Below are positions 32,080 to 40,670 of a stretch of DNA of 64,000 bases, piece after piece. The stretch is from Paracoccaceae bacterium (GTDB lineage Bacteria; Pseudomonadota; Alphaproteobacteria; Rhodobacterales; Rhodobacteraceae): positions 186,001-250,000 of the forward strand of contig JAIXZW010000021.1 in assembly GCA_027489375.1 (NCBI GenBank), read 5' to 3'. The notes below the pieces were generated by a model, which was not told the DNA's origin, ran no database searches, and saw only the letters and a program-made list of their open reading frames with translations. Numbering within the stretch: the first letter of the stretch is position 1; each line of letters opens with the position of its first letter. The position numbers and the translations under genes are program-made.

Positions 32080-33759
32080 ATGTGCGCCAAAGCATCCATG
32101 GATGAATTCGAAGCCCTTCTGAAAGAGTCGTTCGAAATCGACACTCCCGAAGAAGGCACCGTCGTCAAAGGCAAGGTCATCGCGATCGAAGCGGGCCAGG
32201 CCATCATCGACGTCGGCTACAAGATGGAAGGTCGTATCGACCTCAAAGAATTCGCCAATCCGGGCGAAGCCCCCAGCATCGAGATCGGCGATGAAGTCGA
32301 GGTTTACCTCGACCGCGTCGAGAACGCCCGTGGCGAGGCTGTCATCAGCCGCGAGAAAGCCCGTCGCGAAGAAGCATGGGACCGTCTGGAAAAGGCATAC
32401 GCCTCGGAAACCCGCGTCGACGGCGCGATCTTCGGGCGCGTCAAGGGCGGCTTCACGGTCGACCTCGGCGGCGCTGTCGCCTTCCTTCCCGGTTCGCAGG
32501 TCGATGTCCGCCCCGTGCGCGATGCCGGCCCGCTCATGGGTATGAAGCAGCCGTTCCAGATCCTGAAAATGGACCGTCGCCGTGGCAACATCGTCGTCTC
32601 GCGCCGTGCGATCCTTGAAGAATCGCGTGCCGAGCAGCGTGCCGAAGTCATCGGCAACCTGACCGAAGGCCAGTCGATCGACGGCGTCGTGAAGAACATC
32701 ACCGAATACGGTGCCTTCGTCGACCTCGGCGGTGTGGACGGTCTGCTGCACGTCACCGACATGGCATGGCGCCGCGTCAACCATCCGTCGGAGATCCTGA
32801 CGATCGGCGAAACCGTCAAGGTTCAGGTCATCAAGATCAACAAGGACACCCACCGCATCAGCCTCGGCATGAAGCAGCTTCAGGCCGATCCGTGGGATGC
32901 CGTGGAAAAAGCCTATCCGCTCGGTTCGGTCCACAAGGGCCGCGTGACCAACATCACCGATTACGGCGCCTTCGTGGAGCTGGAAGCCGGTGTCGAAGGT
33001 CTGGTCCACGTCTCGGAAATGAGCTGGACCAAGAAGAACGTGCACCCCGGCAAGATCGTTTCGACCTCGCAAGAGGTTGACGTCATGGTTCTGGAAATCG
33101 ACAGCGCCAAGCGCCGCGTTTCGCTCGGTCTCAAGCAGACCCAGCGCAACCCGTGGGAAGTGTTCGCCGAACAGCACCCCGTCGGTTCGACCATCGAAGG
33201 CGAAGTCAAGAACATCACCGAATTCGGTCTGTTCGTCGGCCTCGACAACGACATCGACGGCATGGTCCACCTTTCGGACCTGTCGTGGGACCAGCGCGGC
33301 GAGGAAGCGATCCAGAACTACCGCAAGGGCGACACGGTTCAGGCCGCCGTCACCGAAGTGGACGTCGAGAAAGAGCGTATCTCGCTTTCGATCAAGGCTC
33401 TGGGCGAGGACAACTTCTCGGACGCGGTTGACGGCGTGAAGCGCGGTTCGATCGTGACCGTGACCGTGACCGCGATCGAAGAAGGCGGGATCGAAGTGGA
33501 ATACAACGGCGCCAAGTCGTTCATCCGCCGCTCGGACCTGTCGCGTGACCGTGCCGACCAGCGCCCCGAGCGTTTCTCGGTCGGGGACCACATCGACGTG
33601 CGCGTGACCAACATCGACCCGAAGACCCGCCGTCTGGGCCTGTCGATCAAGGCGCGCGAGATCGCGGAAGAGAAAGAGGCTGTGGAACAGTACGGCTCGT
33701 CCGATTCGGGCGCGTCGCTGGGCGACATCCTTGGTGCCGCGCTCAAGGGCGGCAACTGA
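32080..33759 (+). CDS. rpsA: 30S ribosomal protein S1
   Basis: 559 residues. Six consecutive S1 (OB-fold) RNA-binding domains are visible through repeats such as GVVKNITEYGAFVDLGGVDGLLHVTDM, seen again as VTNITDYGAFVELEAGVEG and VKNITEFGLFVGLDNDIDG. The protein binds mRNA at the ribosome for translation initiation. AAGGAAA precedes the ATG at 32080. The C-terminus SSDSGASLGDILGAALKGG is typical of Rhodobacteraceae S1. Codon usage is stricter than in the neighbours, as expected for a highly expressed gene. A strong terminator follows. Confidence 0.97.
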   Translation: MCAKASMDEFEALLKESFEIDTPEEGTVVKGKVIAIEAGQAIIDVGYKMEGRIDLKEFANPGEAPSIEIGDEVEVYLDRVENARGEAVISREKARREEAWDRLEKAYASETRVDGAIFGRVKGGFTVDLGGAVAFLPGSQVDVRPVRDAGPLMGMKQPFQILKMDRRRGNIVVSRRAILEESRAEQRAEVIGNLTEGQSIDGVVKNITEYGAFVDLGGVDGLLHVTDMAWRRVNHPSEILTIGETVKVQVIKINKDTHRISLGMKQLQADPWDAVEKAYPLGSVHKGRVTNITDYGAFVELEAGVEGLVHVSEMSWTKKNVHPGKIVSTSQEVDVMVLEIDSAKRRVSLGLKQTQRNPWEVFAEQHPVGSTIEGEVKNITEFGLFVGLDNDIDGMVHLSDLSWDQRGEEAIQNYRKGDTVQAAVTEVDVEKERISLSIKALGEDNFSDAVDGVKRGSIVTVTVTAIEEGGIEVEYNGAKSFIRRSDLSRDRADQRPERFSVGDHIDVRVTNIDPKTRRLGLSIKAREIAEEKEAVEQYGSSDSGASLGDILGAALKGGN

Positions 33760-33788
33760 TCCCATCTGCCTGTCGGCAGAGACGGAAG

Positions 33789-33820
33789 GGGCCCCACCGC
33801 ATGGTGGGGCCCTTTTGCTT
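33789..33820 (+). terminator. Strong rho-independent terminator after rpsA
   Basis: GGGCCCCACC (33789-33798), loop GCAT, GGTGGGGCCC (33803-33812), TTTTGCTT. A perfect 10-base stem 30 bases after the rpsA stop. Confidence 0.92.
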
Positions 33821-33957
33821 TGCGGCCACAGCGGGGGGGCGGGCGGGGGGCAAGCCTTGGAATTCATTTGTGTGAGTCAAATTTCCGAATATAGTTTCCT
33901 GCAATAACAACGTGGCGCCACGCGTTTTGTAGGCGACCGCAGGGGGGACTTGCACGG

Positions 33958-34242
33958 ATGATCCGTTCGGAACTGATCCAGAAGATCGCGGATGAAAACC
34001 CGCACCTGACGCAGCGGCATGTCGAGCGGATCGTGAATACGGTCTTCGAGGAGATCATCGAGGCCTTGGCCAAGGGTGATCGGGTCGAGTTGCGCGGCTT
34101 TGGCGCCTTTTCGGTGAAAGAGCGCGATGCCCGCGTGGGCCGCAACCCGCGCACCGGCGAGGCGGTGAAGGTCGAGGACAAGAAGGTTCCCTTCTTCAAG
34201 ACCGGCAAGCTGCTGCGCGACCGGCTGAACGGCAAGGCCTGA
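33958..34242 (+). CDS. ihfB: Integration host factor subunit beta
   Basis: 94 residues, starting [26 protein letters not shown]. The HU/IHF fold has the DNA-intercalating arm with [28 protein letters not shown] bends DNA sharply and helps replication, recombination and transcription. The HLTQRHVE helix and the location behind rpsA identify the beta subunit. GGGGGG precedes the ATG. Confidence 0.95.
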   Translation: MIRSELIQKIADENPHLTQRHVERIVNTVFEEIIEALAKGDRVELRGFGAFSVKERDARVGRNPRTGEAVKVEDKKVPFFKTGKLLRDRLNGKA

Positions 34243-34329
34243 GCGCACCTTCCTTTGCCCCCTCGCGGGGTTGCGCCCTGCGGTTGGCGGGGCGATAGTG
34301 GCAGGGTGAATTGACCCGAGGTGCCTGCC

Positions 34330-34689
34330 ATGCTGCGTTACCTGCGCTATGCCCTGATCGCCGCGCTGACCCTGTTCCTGCTGACGGTGGCGCTGGCGAA
34401 CCGTGCCGTGGTGCCGGTGCGCTTTCTGCCCGAGGATGTGGCGGCGCTGTTCGGCGTGAACTGGCAGATGGAGATGCCGCTGTTTCTGGTGATCTTCGGC
34501 GGGGTCGTGGCGGGGGTGGTGATCGGTTTCACGTGGGAGTGGCTGCGCGAGCACAAGCACCGCAAGACCGCATCGCAGCGGTCGCGCGAGGTGAAGCGGC
34601 TGGAGCAGGAGTTGGCCGTGATGAAAGACAGCACGAGCGTGCCGATGGATGACGTGCTGGCGCTGGTCGATAAGCGCAAAGCGGGCTGA
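34330..34689 (+). CDS. LapA-domain membrane protein
   Basis: 119 residues with two membrane helices (about 7-26 and 46-68), the second followed by a positively charged coiled coil ([29 protein letters not shown]). This matches the lipopolysaccharide assembly protein A (LapA/YciS) domain, where LapA and LapB together control LPS synthesis. GAGG lies six bases before the ATG. The gene is in the same place in other Rhodobacteraceae, between ihfB and trpF. Confidence 0.82.
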   Translation: MLRYLRYALIAALTLFLLTVALANRAVVPVRFLPEDVAALFGVNWQMEMPLFLVIFGGVVAGVVIGFTWEWLREHKHRKTASQRSREVKRLEQELAVMKDSTSVPMDDVLALVDKRKAG

Positions 34690-34690
34690 G

Positions 34691-35332
34691 ATGGCGGATA
34701 TACGGGTCAAGATTTGCGGGCTTCGCACGGAAGCCGACGTTGCGGCTGCGGCTGCGGCGGGGGCGGCCTATGCGGGCTTCGTCTTTTTCCCCAAGTCGCC
34801 GCGCCATCTGGAGGTGGCGGCGGCACGGGAGTTGGCGCTGGCCGCCCCTGTCGGGTTGGCCAAGGTCGCGCTGGTGGTGGATGCCACGGATGCGGCGCTG
34901 GATGCGATTGTCGAGGCGGTGCCTTTGGACATGCTCCAGCTTCACGGGCACGAGACGCCTGACCGCGTGGCCGTGGTGCGGGCGCGCTATGGTCTGCCGG
35001 TGATGAAGGCGGTGGGCGTCGCGGACGAGGGGGACCTTGCGGCGCTGTTCGATTATTCGACCGTGGCGGACCAGTTGCTGATCGACGCGAAACCTCCGAA
35101 GGGCGCGGCCTTGCCGGGGGGGAACGGGTTGGCGTTCGACTGGCGCCTGGTGGCGCAGCGGCGGTGGCTGCGGCCGTGGATGCTGGCGGGGGGGCTGACG
35201 CCTGCCAATGTCGCCGAAGCGATCCGGCTGACCAATGCGCGGCAGGTTGACGTGTCGTCGGGCGTGGAAAGTGCTGCGGGGGTGAAGGATCACGCCAAGA
35301 TGGCGGCTTTCGTCGCGGCGGCGCGGGGCTGA
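34691..35332 (+). CDS. trpF: Phosphoribosylanthranilate isomerase
   Basis: 213 residues. A TIM barrel with the catalytic cysteine in [12 protein letters not shown] and the catalytic aspartate in the LALVVDATD region. The phosphate-binding loops are [11 protein letters not shown] and VDVSSGVES. It performs the Amadori rearrangement in tryptophan synthesis. The ATG follows the lapA-like stop by one base. trpB is two genes downstream. Confidence 0.94.
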   Translation: MADIRVKICGLRTEADVAAAAAAGAAYAGFVFFPKSPRHLEVAAARELALAAPVGLAKVALVVDATDAALDAIVEAVPLDMLQLHGHETPDRVAVVRARYGLPVMKAVGVADEGDLAALFDYSTVADQLLIDAKPPKGAALPGGNGLAFDWRLVAQRRWLRPWMLAGGLTPANVAEAIRLTNARQVDVSSGVESAAGVKDHAKMAAFVAAARG

Positions 35333-35334
35333 CC

Positions 35335-36471
35335 TTGGGGTATTTCAAGAGCCGTGCGTTCAACCTTGTCTATCTGCACGCGGCCTTGCAGGCTTTTGCC
35401 TCGCATGGCGGGGAAGCCTTTGCGTTCATTTACTTGCTGAAGGCGGGGATTGCGGCGCCTGTGGTGCTGCTGGCGATCGGGGCGATGTATGGCAGCCGGA
35501 TGCTGTTCCGGCTGGTGGTCCTGCCGCTTGCCTTGCGGATCGGCTTGCGGCGGACGCTGATCGTGTCGATCCTGCTGGAGGCGGCGACCTATCCGGTCTT
35601 GTCGCAAATCACGGGGACGGGGCCGCTTTTGCTGGGCTATCTGGTGATGTGGGCGATCAGCAGCAGCATGTATTGGACGACCTATCATTCCTATGTGGCG
35701 CTGATGGGCGACAACCATGCGCGGGGCGCGCAGACGAGTGCGGTGGAGTTGATCGCCATGCTGATGGGGATCGGCGCGCCGGTGGCGACGGGGGTGCTGT
35801 TGACGGCATTCGATCCCTTGGTCGCCTTTGGCGTGGTGGGCGCGGCGATGGCGCTGTCCGCCTTGCCCGTGCTTGCGGGGCCGGACCCGAAGGTGGCGCG
35901 GGCGGCGGAGATGCCGTCCGCAACGCGGCGCGAGGCACGGGTGATCCTGTTCACCGACGGGATGCGGAGCGGGTCGGCCTATACGTGGCAGATCGCGCTG
36001 TTCCTGACGCTGGGGTCGAGCTTTGCGGCCTTTGGCGGGGCGATGGCGCTGTCGGGATTGGCGGGGGCGCTGGCGGCGTTGGTGCTTGGCCGTGCCATCG
36101 ACCTTGGGCGCGGGCTGGTGGCGGTGCGGATCGGGGTCGGGGTGCTGGCGGTCGCGGCGCTGGGACGGGTTTTCGGCTGGCCTTGGCCCGTGCTGGCGGT
36201 GGGTGCGAATATGGCGGCGGCGCTGGCTTGGCCGCTTTATGCCACGGGGTTCAATTCGCGGGTCTATACGCTTGCGCGGCAATCCCCCTGTCCCTTGCGC
36301 TTCCACATCGTGGCCGAAGGGGGCTGGGATGTCGGAACGGCGGTGTCCTGTCTGCTTGCCGCGGGGCTGTTGTGGGCGGGTGCGGATTACACGCTGCCGC
36401 TGGCCACGGGTGTGGTGGGCTGCGGGCTGGTCTATTGGGCCTTGGCACGCAGCTTTGCCCCTGCGCGTTAA
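35335..36471 (+). CDS. MFS-like membrane transporter
   Basis: 378 residues, almost entirely hydrophobic, with about 11-12 predicted membrane helices and the basic loop LRIGLRRTL after helix 2-3 typical of the major facilitator superfamily. The [24 protein letters not shown] loop is well conserved in appearance. The only usable start is the TTG at 35335, right after the trpF stop. It lies between trpF and trpB, but a transport role in tryptophan metabolism is not supported by anything else. Substrate unknown. Confidence 0.78.
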   Translation: MGYFKSRAFNLVYLHAALQAFASHGGEAFAFIYLLKAGIAAPVVLLAIGAMYGSRMLFRLVVLPLALRIGLRRTLIVSILLEAATYPVLSQITGTGPLLLGYLVMWAISSSMYWTTYHSYVALMGDNHARGAQTSAVELIAMLMGIGAPVATGVLLTAFDPLVAFGVVGAAMALSALPVLAGPDPKVARAAEMPSATRREARVILFTDGMRSGSAYTWQIALFLTLGSSFAAFGGAMALSGLAGALAALVLGRAIDLGRGLVAVRIGVGVLAVAALGRVFGWPWPVLAVGANMAAALAWPLYATGFNSRVYTLARQSPCPLRFHIVAEGGWDVGTAVSCLLAAGLLWAGADYTLPLATGVVGCGLVYWALARSFAPAR

Positions 36472-36533
36472 GGCCCCCTTTCCCCGCGCGGACAAGGGCG
36501 CTACATCGGGGCGGACAGACAAAGGGGTGGATC

Positions 36534-37766
36534 ATGGCCGAGGACGGAATCAACAGCTTCATGACGGGACCGGACGAGCAGGGCCGGTTCGGCATTTTCG
36601 GCGGGCGCTTCGTGTCGGAAACGCTGATGCCGCTGATCCTCGAACTGGAGGAGCGGTATAACTTTGCCAAGACCGACCCGACCTTCTGGGCCGAGATGGA
36701 CGATCTCTGGAAGCATTACGTGGGCCGCCCCTCGCCGCTGTATCACGCCGAGCGGATGACGCAGCATCTGGGTGGTGCCAAGGTCTATATGAAGCGCGAC
36801 GAGCTGAACCACACGGGCGCGCACAAGATCAACAACGTGCTCGGGCAGATCATCCTTGCCCGCCGCATGGGCAAGACGCGGATCATCGCGGAAACCGGCG
36901 CGGGGCAGCACGGGGTGGCGACCGCGACGGTCTGCGCCAAGTTCGGGCTGAAATGCGTGGTCTACATGGGCGCGCATGACGTGGAGCGGCAGGCGCCCAA
37001 CGTGTTCCGCATGAAGCTTCTGGGGGCCGAGGTGATTCCCGTCACCAGCGGGCGCGGCACGCTGAAGGATGCGATGAACGACGCGCTGCGCGACTGGGTC
37101 ACGAATGTCCGCGACACCTTCTACTGCATCGGCACGGTGGCGGGGCCGCATCCCTATCCGGCGATGGTGCGCGATTTCCAGTCGATCATCGGCAAGGAAG
37201 TGCGCTGGCAGTTGGCCGAACAAGAGGGCGAGGGGCGTCTGCCCGACACGGTGATCGCGGCCATCGGTGGCGGGTCCAATGCGATGGGGCTGTTCTATCC
37301 GTTCCTCGACGATCCGAGCGTCAACATCATCGGCGTGGAAGCGGGCGGCAAGGGCGTGGACGACCGGATGGAGCATTGCGCCAGCCTGACCGGCGGGCGT
37401 CCGGGCGTGCTGCATGGCAACCGGACCTATCTGTTGCAGGATGCGGACGGGCAGATCCTGGAGGGGTTCTCGATCTCGGCGGGTCTGGACTATCCGGGGA
37501 TCGGGCCGGAGCATGCCTGGCTGCATGACATCGGGCGCGCGCAATATGTGAGCATCACCGATGCCGAGGCGCTTGAGGCGTTCCAGCTGTGCTGCAAGCT
37601 CGAGGGGATCATTCCCGCGCTGGAGCCGAGCCACGCGCTGGCCCATGTGATGAAGATCGCGCCGACCCTGCCCAAGGAGCATATCATCGTGATGAACATG
37701 TGCGGGCGGGGCGACAAGGACATCTTCACCGTGGCCAAGCACCTTGGTCAGGACATGAAAGTCTGA
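36534..37766 (+). CDS. trpB: Tryptophan synthase beta subunit
   Basis: 410 residues. PLP-dependent condensation of indole with serine. The PLP lysine is in [14 protein letters not shown], the phosphate-binding glycine loop is IGGGSNAMG, and the C-terminal half has [22 protein letters not shown] precedes the ATG. trpA is not next to it in this window. The transcript ends at a strong terminator. Confidence 0.96.
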   Translation: MAEDGINSFMTGPDEQGRFGIFGGRFVSETLMPLILELEERYNFAKTDPTFWAEMDDLWKHYVGRPSPLYHAERMTQHLGGAKVYMKRDELNHTGAHKINNVLGQIILARRMGKTRIIAETGAGQHGVATATVCAKFGLKCVVYMGAHDVERQAPNVFRMKLLGAEVIPVTSGRGTLKDAMNDALRDWVTNVRDTFYCIGTVAGPHPYPAMVRDFQSIIGKEVRWQLAEQEGEGRLPDTVIAAIGGGSNAMGLFYPFLDDPSVNIIGVEAGGKGVDDRMEHCASLTGGRPGVLHGNRTYLLQDADGQILEGFSISAGLDYPGIGPEHAWLHDIGRAQYVSITDAEALEAFQLCCKLEGIIPALEPSHALAHVMKIAPTLPKEHIIVMNMCGRGDKDIFTVAKHLGQDMKV

Positions 37767-37786
37767 TCCTTCAACAGGTTAGGCAT

Positions 37787-37822
37787 GAGCGCCCCGCGGC
37801 GAAAGCCGCGGGGCGCTCTTTT
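37787..37822 (+). terminator. Strong rho-independent terminator after trpB
   Basis: GAGCGCCCCGCGGC (37787-37800), GAAA tetraloop, GCCGCGGGGCGCTC (37805-37818), TTTT. A perfect 14-base stem. Confidence 0.95.
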
Positions 37823-37959
37823 GCGCGGGGTCTGTAGGGGGCGGTGCCCGGCGCTAAACGAAAGTTTATCGGTGCAAACCCTAGGGGTAGAGCGCCCGAA
37901 TAAACCCCCTGCGGATTTCGCCGGCATCCGCTCTGTGCGTTTCTTGCCCTGTCGCCGGA

Positions 37960-37988
37960 TTGCGGCACGTCACCCTGCCACGTGTAAG
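37960..37988 (+). promoter_or_regulatory. Candidate promoter for poly-Asp locus
   Basis: TTGCGG (37960-37965), 17 bases, TGTAAG (37983-37988), about 25 bases before the start codon. The -10 is the same hexamer as the one proposed for ccr. Confidence 0.4.
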
Positions 37989-38012
37989 GCAGATTGTTCA
38001 GGAGCAGAGAGA

Positions 38013-38534
<522 letters not shown>

Positions 38535-38588
38535 GGACCCGATGGCCGAATTGCCGGTGTGACGGCGGGCCGAAGGGACGAATAAAGG

Positions 38589-38615
38589 GCGCCCCGGTCT
38601 TGCCGGGGCGCTTTT
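38589..38615 (+). terminator. Rho-independent terminator between the poly-Asp genes
   Basis: GCGCCCCGG (38589-38597), loop TCTTG, CCGGGGCGC (38603-38611), TTTT. A perfect 9-base stem 54 bases after the first poly-Asp gene. The second gene may depend on read-through or its own promoter. Confidence 0.85.
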
Positions 38616-38659
38616 CATGGCGGATAGTCGGGGGCGACTGTCCCGAAGGGATCGGGTTT

Positions 38660-39127
38660 ATGACCAGAAGATCAGGAGTCCTGCCGCTGTTGGCGGTCAG
38701 CCTTTGCCTTGCGGGGAAGGCGTGGTCAGCCGACTTCGTCGATGTGATCGTGTCCCAGTTGCAGGCGCAGGGGTATACGCAGGTCCAGACCGAAAGGACT
38801 TGGCTTGGACGTATCCGTATCGTGGGCGAGCGCGGGGCGGCGCATCGCGAGATCATCGTCAACCCGCGCACGGGCGAAATCCTGCGCGACCTCTGGCTGC
38901 TCGACGATGGCGAGGCGGTCTGGGGGAGCGATTCGCGTTTGTCTGCCAGCGGATCGGGCGGGGGCGATCCGGAAGGCGACGACGATGATGACGACGACGA
39001 TGATGACGACGACGACGACGATGATGATGATGATGACGACGACGACGATGATGATGACGATGACTCGTCCAATTCGGGATCGGACAGTGACAGTTCGGGT
39101 TCGGGAAGCAGTGGAAGCGATGGCTGA
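38660..39127 (+). CDS. Exported PepSY-like protein with 29-Asp run
   Basis: 155 residues. A signal peptide (GVLPLLAVSLCLAGKAWSA) is followed by a PepSY-like segment (VIVSQLQAQGYTQVQTERTW, LGRIRIVGERGAAHREIIV, NPRTGEILRDLW), a form common in Rhodobacteraceae periplasmic proteins. A short Gly/Ser linker leads to 29 consecutive aspartates (107-135) and a Ser/Gly/Asp tail of 20 residues. The globular part differs from that of the first poly-Asp protein, so the tails were probably gained or kept independently. The start at 38660 is the ATG that gives the full signal peptide. Confidence 0.82.
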   Translation: MTRRSGVLPLLAVSLCLAGKAWSADFVDVIVSQLQAQGYTQVQTERTWLGRIRIVGERGAAHREIIVNPRTGEILRDLWLLDDGEAVWGSDSRLSASGSGGGDPEGDDDDDDDDDDDDDDDDDDDDDDDDDDDDDSSNSGSDSDSSGSGSSGSDG

Positions 39128-39172
39128 GATGGGCGAGTGTTGCGGGATCGGGGCGGACGAGGTGCGGTTGAC

Positions 39173-39682
39173 GTGACGCGCCAGATTCTGATCGGCTTGA
39201 TCCTTGTCGTGCAGGCATTCTGCGCGGTGTTCTTCGTTTCGGATATCCTCTCGTCGATGGTGGGCATCTACGTGCGCCCGCTGCCGTGGGAAGTGCGCGA
39301 GTTGATGGAGATGGGCGCGGCGCTGGGGCTGGTGCTGGGTCTGGTGCTGGGGGCGGTGATGCTGATCTGGACGCTGCGCGAGCGCAATCAGGCGCAGGAA
39401 CGGTTGCGGCGCGCCTCGGGTGCGTTTCTGGAATTGCTGGAGGAGCGCTTTGTGGAATGGGCGCTGACTCCGGCCGAGCGGGACGTGGCGCTTTTTGCCA
39501 TCAAGGGCATGTCGACGGCAGAGATTGCGACGCTGCGGGCGACATCGGAAGGGACGGTCAAGGCGCAGACCAATGCCATCTACCGCAAGGCAGGGGTCAG
39601 CGGGCGGCCGCAGCTTCTGTCGCTGTTCATCGACGATCTGATGCGCGAGGACAGCCCCGTGAAGCAGGGGCGTGCGGCCTAA
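39173..39682 (+). CDS. Membrane-tethered LuxR-type transcription regulator
   Basis: 169 residues. Two membrane helices (about 5-27 and 44-66), with a short loop exposed to the periplasm, are followed by a coiled-coil linker (RERNQAQERLRRASGAFLELLEE) and a LuxR/GerE helix-turn-helix (LTPAERDVALFAIKG, STAEIATLRATSEGTVKAQT, then AIYRKAGV). There is no receiver or ligand-binding domain, so the sensing part must be the loop, the membrane segment or a partner protein. The neighbouring exported poly-Asp proteins are obvious candidates. The GTG at 39173 is preferred because GAGG lies ten bases upstream. GTG 39137 is an alternative. It overlaps the convergent haemoglobin gene by four bases. Confidence 0.82.
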   Translation: MTRQILIGLILVVQAFCAVFFVSDILSSMVGIYVRPLPWEVRELMEMGAALGLVLGLVLGAVMLIWTLRERNQAQERLRRASGAFLELLEERFVEWALTPAERDVALFAIKGMSTAEIATLRATSEGTVKAQTNAIYRKAGVSGRPQLLSLFIDDLMREDSPVKQGRAA

Positions 39683-40080
39683 CGCGCGGGGTCGCGCAGG
39701 TTCGGGACGCTGCTTGGCGCGTCCATCAGGCCGAAGCGCAGCCCGCGACCGATGCGGTGGGCGAGTTCGGACCACGCCGTGGCGGTTTCCGGCGGCAGGT
39801 GGCGTTTCAGGACGGAATCGAAAAGGCCGAGCCAGACATCGAACATGCCCAAGCGGACATTTCCGGCATCGCGGTGGACCTGCAGCGGATTTCCGGAATA
39901 GGTGCGGTCGTAGAGGATCGCGTTGCGCCAGAAGCGGGTGATCTTTTCCTCATGCGCGGGCCAGTTGGTGACATGGGCCGCGAAAACGGGGCCGAGGCCG
40001 GGGTGGGTGCGGGCCACGGCGTAGAATTCGTGCACGACGGTGGCGATCTGTTCGTCGGTGATGGCAAAGCGCGGGGTCAT
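39679..40080 (-). CDS. Group III truncated haemoglobin
   Basis: 133 residues. The 2-on-2 globin pattern of group III is visible: EFYAVARTHPGLGPVFAAHV (helices B-C), EKITRFWRNAILYDRTYSGNP (E region with Trp and Tyr), and the proximal histidine in LQVHRDAGNV, followed by MFDVWLGLFDSVL. Such proteins bind oxygen or nitric oxide, often against nitrosative stress. The end overlaps the LuxR-type gene in convergent direction, so the two transcripts run into each other. Confidence 0.88.
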   Translation of the reverse strand: MTPRFAITDEQIATVVHEFYAVARTHPGLGPVFAAHVTNWPAHEEKITRFWRNAILYDRTYSGNPLQVHRDAGNVRLGMFDVWLGLFDSVLKRHLPPETATAWSELAHRIGRGLRFGLMDAPSSVPNLRDPAR

Positions 40081-40134
40081 GGCCCTGTGGTCGGTCTTTG
40101 CGCCTGTGGGCGCAAGGGGGGACGGTGTCGCAGG

Positions 40135-40512
40135 TCAGGCGTCAAGGTCGACGGCATATTGGCGCAGGATCGACAGCGGCACGATATCGAGCGTGCGGAT
40201 ATGCGTTGCGGCAAGGCGGACGCGGGGGGCGGCGCCTTCCTCGTGCGCTTGCAGGAAGCGGGCGGCGCAGAGGCACCATTGATCGCCCGCCTTCAGCCCC
40301 GCGAAGCCGAATTCGGGGCGCGGGGTCGACAGGTCGTTGCCGAGGTATTTCGACATGGCAAGGAAATCGTCGGTCATCAGCGCGCAGACGGTGTGGACGC
40401 CGCGGTCCATCGGACCCGTGTCGCAGCAGCCGTTGCGGAAGAAGCCGGTGACGGGAGCCGTGGAGCAGGTGGCGAGCACGCCGCCGAGGACGTTGACCGA
40501 GGCTTCTTTCAT
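40135..40512 (-). CDS. DUF2237 family protein
   Basis: 125 residues. DUF2237 pattern: NVLGGVLATCS, TGFFRNGCCDTG, HTVCALMTDDFLAMSKYLGNDLSTP, and GLKAGDQWCLCAARFLQA, with six conserved cysteines. The family has no established reaction to my knowledge. The ATG at 40512 gives the family N-terminus MKEASVNVLGG. It is 54 bases behind the truncated haemoglobin gene's start on the same strand and could share its transcript. Confidence 0.85.
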   Translation of the reverse strand: MKEASVNVLGGVLATCSTAPVTGFFRNGCCDTGPMDRGVHTVCALMTDDFLAMSKYLGNDLSTPRPEFGFAGLKAGDQWCLCAARFLQAHEEGAAPRVRLAATHIRTLDIVPLSILRQYAVDLDA

Positions 40513-40670
40513 GGCGCTGCTCCAGACTTGACTCGGGGTGCAGTGTGCCTTTGTGGCGGGCGGGGCGACAGGGAAAACTTGTCCGATGACGGAATGTTGC
40601 CCGTGGAATGCACGTTTGCGTTGCGCGGCGGGGGCGGTAAACTTCGTCAACGGGTGGACGGAGTGGTGCG